Source: Kappaphycus alvarezii (taxonomy: Eukaryota > Rhodophyta > Florideophyceae > Gigartinales > Solieriaceae). From it: a DNA stretch of 64,000 nucleotides. This document shows, piece by piece, positions 61,055 through 64,000 of this stretch. The stretch spans positions 1 to 64,000 of the forward strand of contig NADL03000653.1 of assembly GCA_002205965.3 (NCBI GenBank), given 5' to 3'. The position numbers were made by a program, and so were the translations under genes. How positions within the stretch are numbered: the stretch's first letter is position 1; the number at the start of each line of letters is the position of its first letter. The notes beneath the pieces are model-generated. The model was not told the origin of the DNA and made no database searches. It saw only the letters and a list, made by a program, of their open reading frames with translations.

Positions 61055-61599
61055 CCAAGGTTTGGAACAGCTAATGCTGGGCTTGCCCGTCGCGCGTTAG
61101 ATTTCTTGCACAGAGCGCCGATTCCTTCGAATTTCTGTACAGTGTGTCAGACGAATACCCTTAGATTTGGCGAATAACGGCGCTGGGCGCATCGAAAGGG
61201 TTTCGTGTTCGGCTTCAGCTTCTCAGAAGAGGGCCGTACCATTGCGGAATGTTCTCGACTGAGCTTAATTCTGAAACAGTAGCGGTGCTTTTCAGACAAC
61301 GACCGTAACTTTCGAGCTCCACTCCTGCTATTGCGTTCCTTGTAGAATTCTGGACGGCTTTAGTCACAGCTTTGCTGATATGCTGTTCTGAGTCGACTTC
61401 GAATTCGGCTTGAAGGCATTCTGGTGGCTCCACCCGGTCTTCATCAGCACCTTGTTAACTCAAGCCTCTGAAGGATTTCGAGGAGGTGCGGGCAATTTTT
61501 GCTATCAACTCCTTTTCTAACATACCTTCGATCTCAGGTCCTACCTTTTGAGGTGCCTGTACAGATAAACCTCGTTAATCGACTGCTAACTACTCCGTA
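61055..61599. other. Spacer, nothing recognised
   Basis: A 72-codon minus frame (61215-61433) has no family resemblance. The right end may already belong to the non-LTR element. Confidence 0.3.
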
Positions 61600-62735
61600 T
61601 GCTCGGATAGCAGGTCTCCTCGCTCTCGCTTACGACAATTTCCCCTGAGACCTGGACTTACCCTTGGAACTCCAATTAGAGGAGCTGCTTGAGGCCATCC
61701 CCCGATTGGACACAACGACCTCTCGCTCCTTACAACGCGCTATTACTGAGCATCTGCACCAATCACACCTGGAGAAGTTGCGCCATTAGTTCCCCGAACA
61801 CCACTAAAACCATCACTGTCGCGCCTTCTCTCGGTGCAGTCCTCCGCCGCCTCAGCCCCTTACTCCACTATGCCCTCCCATCCAATGGCCTTTATACCCT
61901 AGGAGAGATCTGGCGTACGATGGTCCTTTCACTCCTCGGAGCTCCGGTCTTCCCCGGCTCGGATCCCTGCCCCACATGCCTCTCCAGCCACTCCGACGTT
62001 CTGCCTATCCTTAACGAGCTCGGACATCACGCGGCTATATGCAACAGTGGTATCGGGGCGGTAAGCCGGCACGACCGCCTGCCCGACCTTTTATACCACG
62101 AAATCTCGCACCCTTCCATTTCCATTTCCGTCAGACGGGAGCATGTCCTCGCAACCGATCTGCTCAAGAGCGCCAATGAGTGGCGAGCTCTCGACTTAGT
62201 CATTGACGATTCCCTGTTCGCCCCATCTCCCATGGCCTTGAATGTCACCATTGTAAGCCCCCACTCTGCCCCATACCGCAACTTAGCTGACAATGGTGCG
62301 TCTACTCTTGACCTTACCGAGAAGAAGAAAGTTCTTGCCGAGAAGAAGAAAGTTCTATACCATTCTGCGGTTTTCGACCAAGAAGGCTTAGAACTCATTC
62401 CCCTCGCTATTGGCATCTATGGACAGATTGGAAAATGTGACCTCAAGGATCTCCAAGACATTAGCAACTTTATGGCTGCGAGGCGTGGGAGACACTGTCA
62501 TTCTGAGTTTCATTCCCTACGTACACGTGTATCATCGCTTGTCCTCCAGGACACGGCTGTTATGACGAATCTTTGCAAAATACGTATCACTAGCGACAGC
62601 TCTGAGCAATACTGCCTACGGATGGGCCAGATAGTCTCTGTCCCCACTTCACAACTTTATATTAAAAGGTCACCCTTCCTCCCAATTCTCCAGTTACTAA
62701 TGCATTTTTTTGAGTGGGAATTAATCTACATGTAA
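61600..62735 (+). pseudogene. Non-LTR family 2, C-terminal fragment C (longest)
   Basis: An out-of-frame left part has LQRAITEHLHQSHLEKLRH. The open frame from 61689 then gives LGAVLRRLSPLLHYALPSNG, LGEIWRTMVLSLLGAPVFPG, a zinc motif (CPTCLSSH, ELGHHAAIC), AVSRHDRLPDLLYHEIS, WRALDLVIDDSLFAPSPMAL, NVTIVSPHSAPYRN, KKKVLYHSAVFDQ, LAIGIYGQIG and NFMAARRGRHCHSEFHSL. It matches fragments A and B. The LD.VIDD and VTIVSPH stretches fit the restriction-like endonuclease. A 24-bp direct repeat (GAGAAGAAGAAAGTTCT, twice near 62320-62357) adds VLAEKKK. No RT core. Confidence 0.72.
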
Positions 62736-64000
62736 TACGATAGAGCTACAGCACTGGCTACAAAATTGGGGTCTTCTAGATTCTTGGCTGATTTAGTAAC
62801 ACTCCATAGATCCTTTGCCCCAACTTCTTGAAACCCACTGCAATTGTCTCTACTGCACCTTTAGCAGCGCCCTGTCGGCTTCACTCTCTGTTTCAGTTCA
62901 ACACCTACTGTGAGGGAGACTCAATTATACTGCAGATCACCAAACCGCACTTCTGTTCAATGCTGTCCCATCTATGATACTGGCAGCTGCAAAAATACAA
63001 CTATATACAGAGTTATAAGTAGTCACTGCTTAGTTTTGCACTGACTTTGCCCAGATTGTGGCGAGGGACTCTACGCAAAAATATCGGCAGGAAAGAAGCT
63101 ACGGGATGATGAAGATACTGTTCGCGATCCTATTTGTTGCTACCACAAATATACCTCCCTACATTCGGTGTATCAATAGCTTCTCGAATTCCCACGTGAA
63201 GTTTATCTACAAGAAAGACTTCTTCGCGAGGTCATTTTCCCATACCTCCAACGAATTTGAATTTCAAACTCACGCTTCATGCGACGATTTTATATGCTTC
63301 GGTTCGTTATTACTAGCATCGAAATTTGAGGCCCATGGGTTGGGGTCAGATTTTCTTTAGTCAAACTGTACCTGTTTTCAGTTGTGAAATGACTATCAGA
63401 CCATCGCCTGAAAGGTTCTTTGGCTTATAACAAAGGGATCTTAGGAAAAATAGATGGTGGAGGCTGTCGTTCAGGCAATTATTGTTGCAGGAATATGCAC
63501 TGTACTATGAGAAGAAGTCAGGGTTATTTTTCATTACCTTCCTCTACAGTATTGCGCATCACTCTGTAATTTCTTGGCTGCGGATCTGTTTACCCAAACG
63601 TCCCTATATCAGAGTTGTTTAAAAATTACGCAGAGGAAGGCAAGAAAGAAGTGGATTGGCATCATTTGAACATCCTGAAGGATCCCGCAAGGCATTTCGC
63701 GGAAGCAGAAGCCGCTTGGTCGGACCTTCCGCGAAAGCTTACGCCGCCTGGATAATCTTTTCTTCGTTTGCGGACTGGTTTACTTTGTAAGACAGGCAAG
63801 GGAAGTTTGAGCGAGGGAGACCAAGGGACGTGGGAGAAAGACAGAGAAAAGAGTGATGAAATCAGAGCAAGATTGAGTGACCGAGAGCAAGCGTTGCGAG
63901 GAGAGAAAGTGGTGAGGTGCTTTACTCAGACAGAAGATATAGGGAGATTGGGGCTTTTATGGACCCGCGAAGAGTCTACTGGTGCTTCTGGTTGATCGAA
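62736..64000. other. Unassigned end of the window
   Basis: 1.26 kb with two short plus frames (63058-63360, starting GTG and then MMKILFAILFVATTN; and 63768-63995, charged). Neither resembles a known family or has a copy elsewhere in the window. I see no repeat partner or RNA gene. Confidence 0.3.

Noticed and set aside
63058..63360. Small secreted protein (hydrophobic MMKILFAILFVATTN start)
   Set aside because: The frame opens with GTG, the hydrophobic stretch is internal, and nothing else supports a gene.

Overview
This window is eukaryotic nuclear DNA in which transposable elements make up most of the sequence. The few host-like genes are an enoyl-ACP reductase FabI of the plastid/cyanobacterial type with an N-terminal extension, an eIF2B-delta-like subunit, a CDT2/DTL-like WD40 protein, a bZIP-like protein and a protein with two copies of a W...GNAAP motif. 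Plastid-type FabI together with ordinary eukaryotic nuclear genes, few obvious introns, and copia and gypsy elements of algal type suggest an alga. A red alga is my best guess, at moderate confidence. Nearly every long reading frame, host or transposon, is broken by one-base insertions or deletions. The cause is either real decay or uncorrected long-read errors.

Layout. 0.2-2.7 kb: a solo type-A LTR and a truncated type-B LTR. 3.17-10.65 kb: Ty3/gypsy element 1 (minus strand, type-A LTRs). 11.1-15.5 kb: host-like genes (GNAAP-motif gene, eIF2B-delta-like on minus, fabI on plus, the last two divergent). 15.6-17.6 kb: AT-rich copia remnant with a 3' LTR. 17.7-18.7 kb: 5'-truncated non-LTR element. 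18.7-20.1 kb: a 1.42-kb repeat ('repeat X'). 20.1-23.4 kb: repeat-rich, largely non-coding. 24.0-25.4 kb: bZIP-like gene. 25.8-27.7 kb: a dispersed repeat and G-rich/C-rich tracts. 27.7-30.5 kb: non-LTR element with RT. 30.6-31.9 kb: CDT2-like gene (minus). 32.0-34.3 kb: two fragments of a second non-LTR family. 34.6-39.7 kb: second copy of repeat X, carrying a 5'-truncated copia. 41.1-48.6 kb: gypsy element 2 (minus, type-A LTRs). 49.3-58.4 kb: gypsy element 3 (minus, type-B LTRs). 58.4-59.3 kb: remnant of another gypsy lineage. 59.5-61.05 kb: solo type-B LTR. 61.6-62.7 kb: third fragment of non-LTR family 2. The rest is unassigned.

The most notable system is the gypsy family. Three full-length elements share one gag-pol body (gag with two CCHC knuckles, DSG protease, YIDD reverse transcriptase, RNase H, DDE integrase) and one R-U5 region. 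They carry two unrelated U3 regions: a short non-coding one (LTR about 719 bp) and a long one (LTR about 1.52-1.57 kb). The long U3 contains its own TATA-like box and a reading frame for a very acidic protein, found in four diverged LTR copies. The polyprotein also extends about 350 residues past the integrase core into an unrecognised domain present twice in tandem, which I align without gaps at about one-third identity.

A second notable structure is the copia at 35.3-38.7 kb. It has lost its 5' part and is flanked by an exact-length 325-bp duplication of its target, whose single, unoccupied counterpart is still present at 19.1-19.5 kb.
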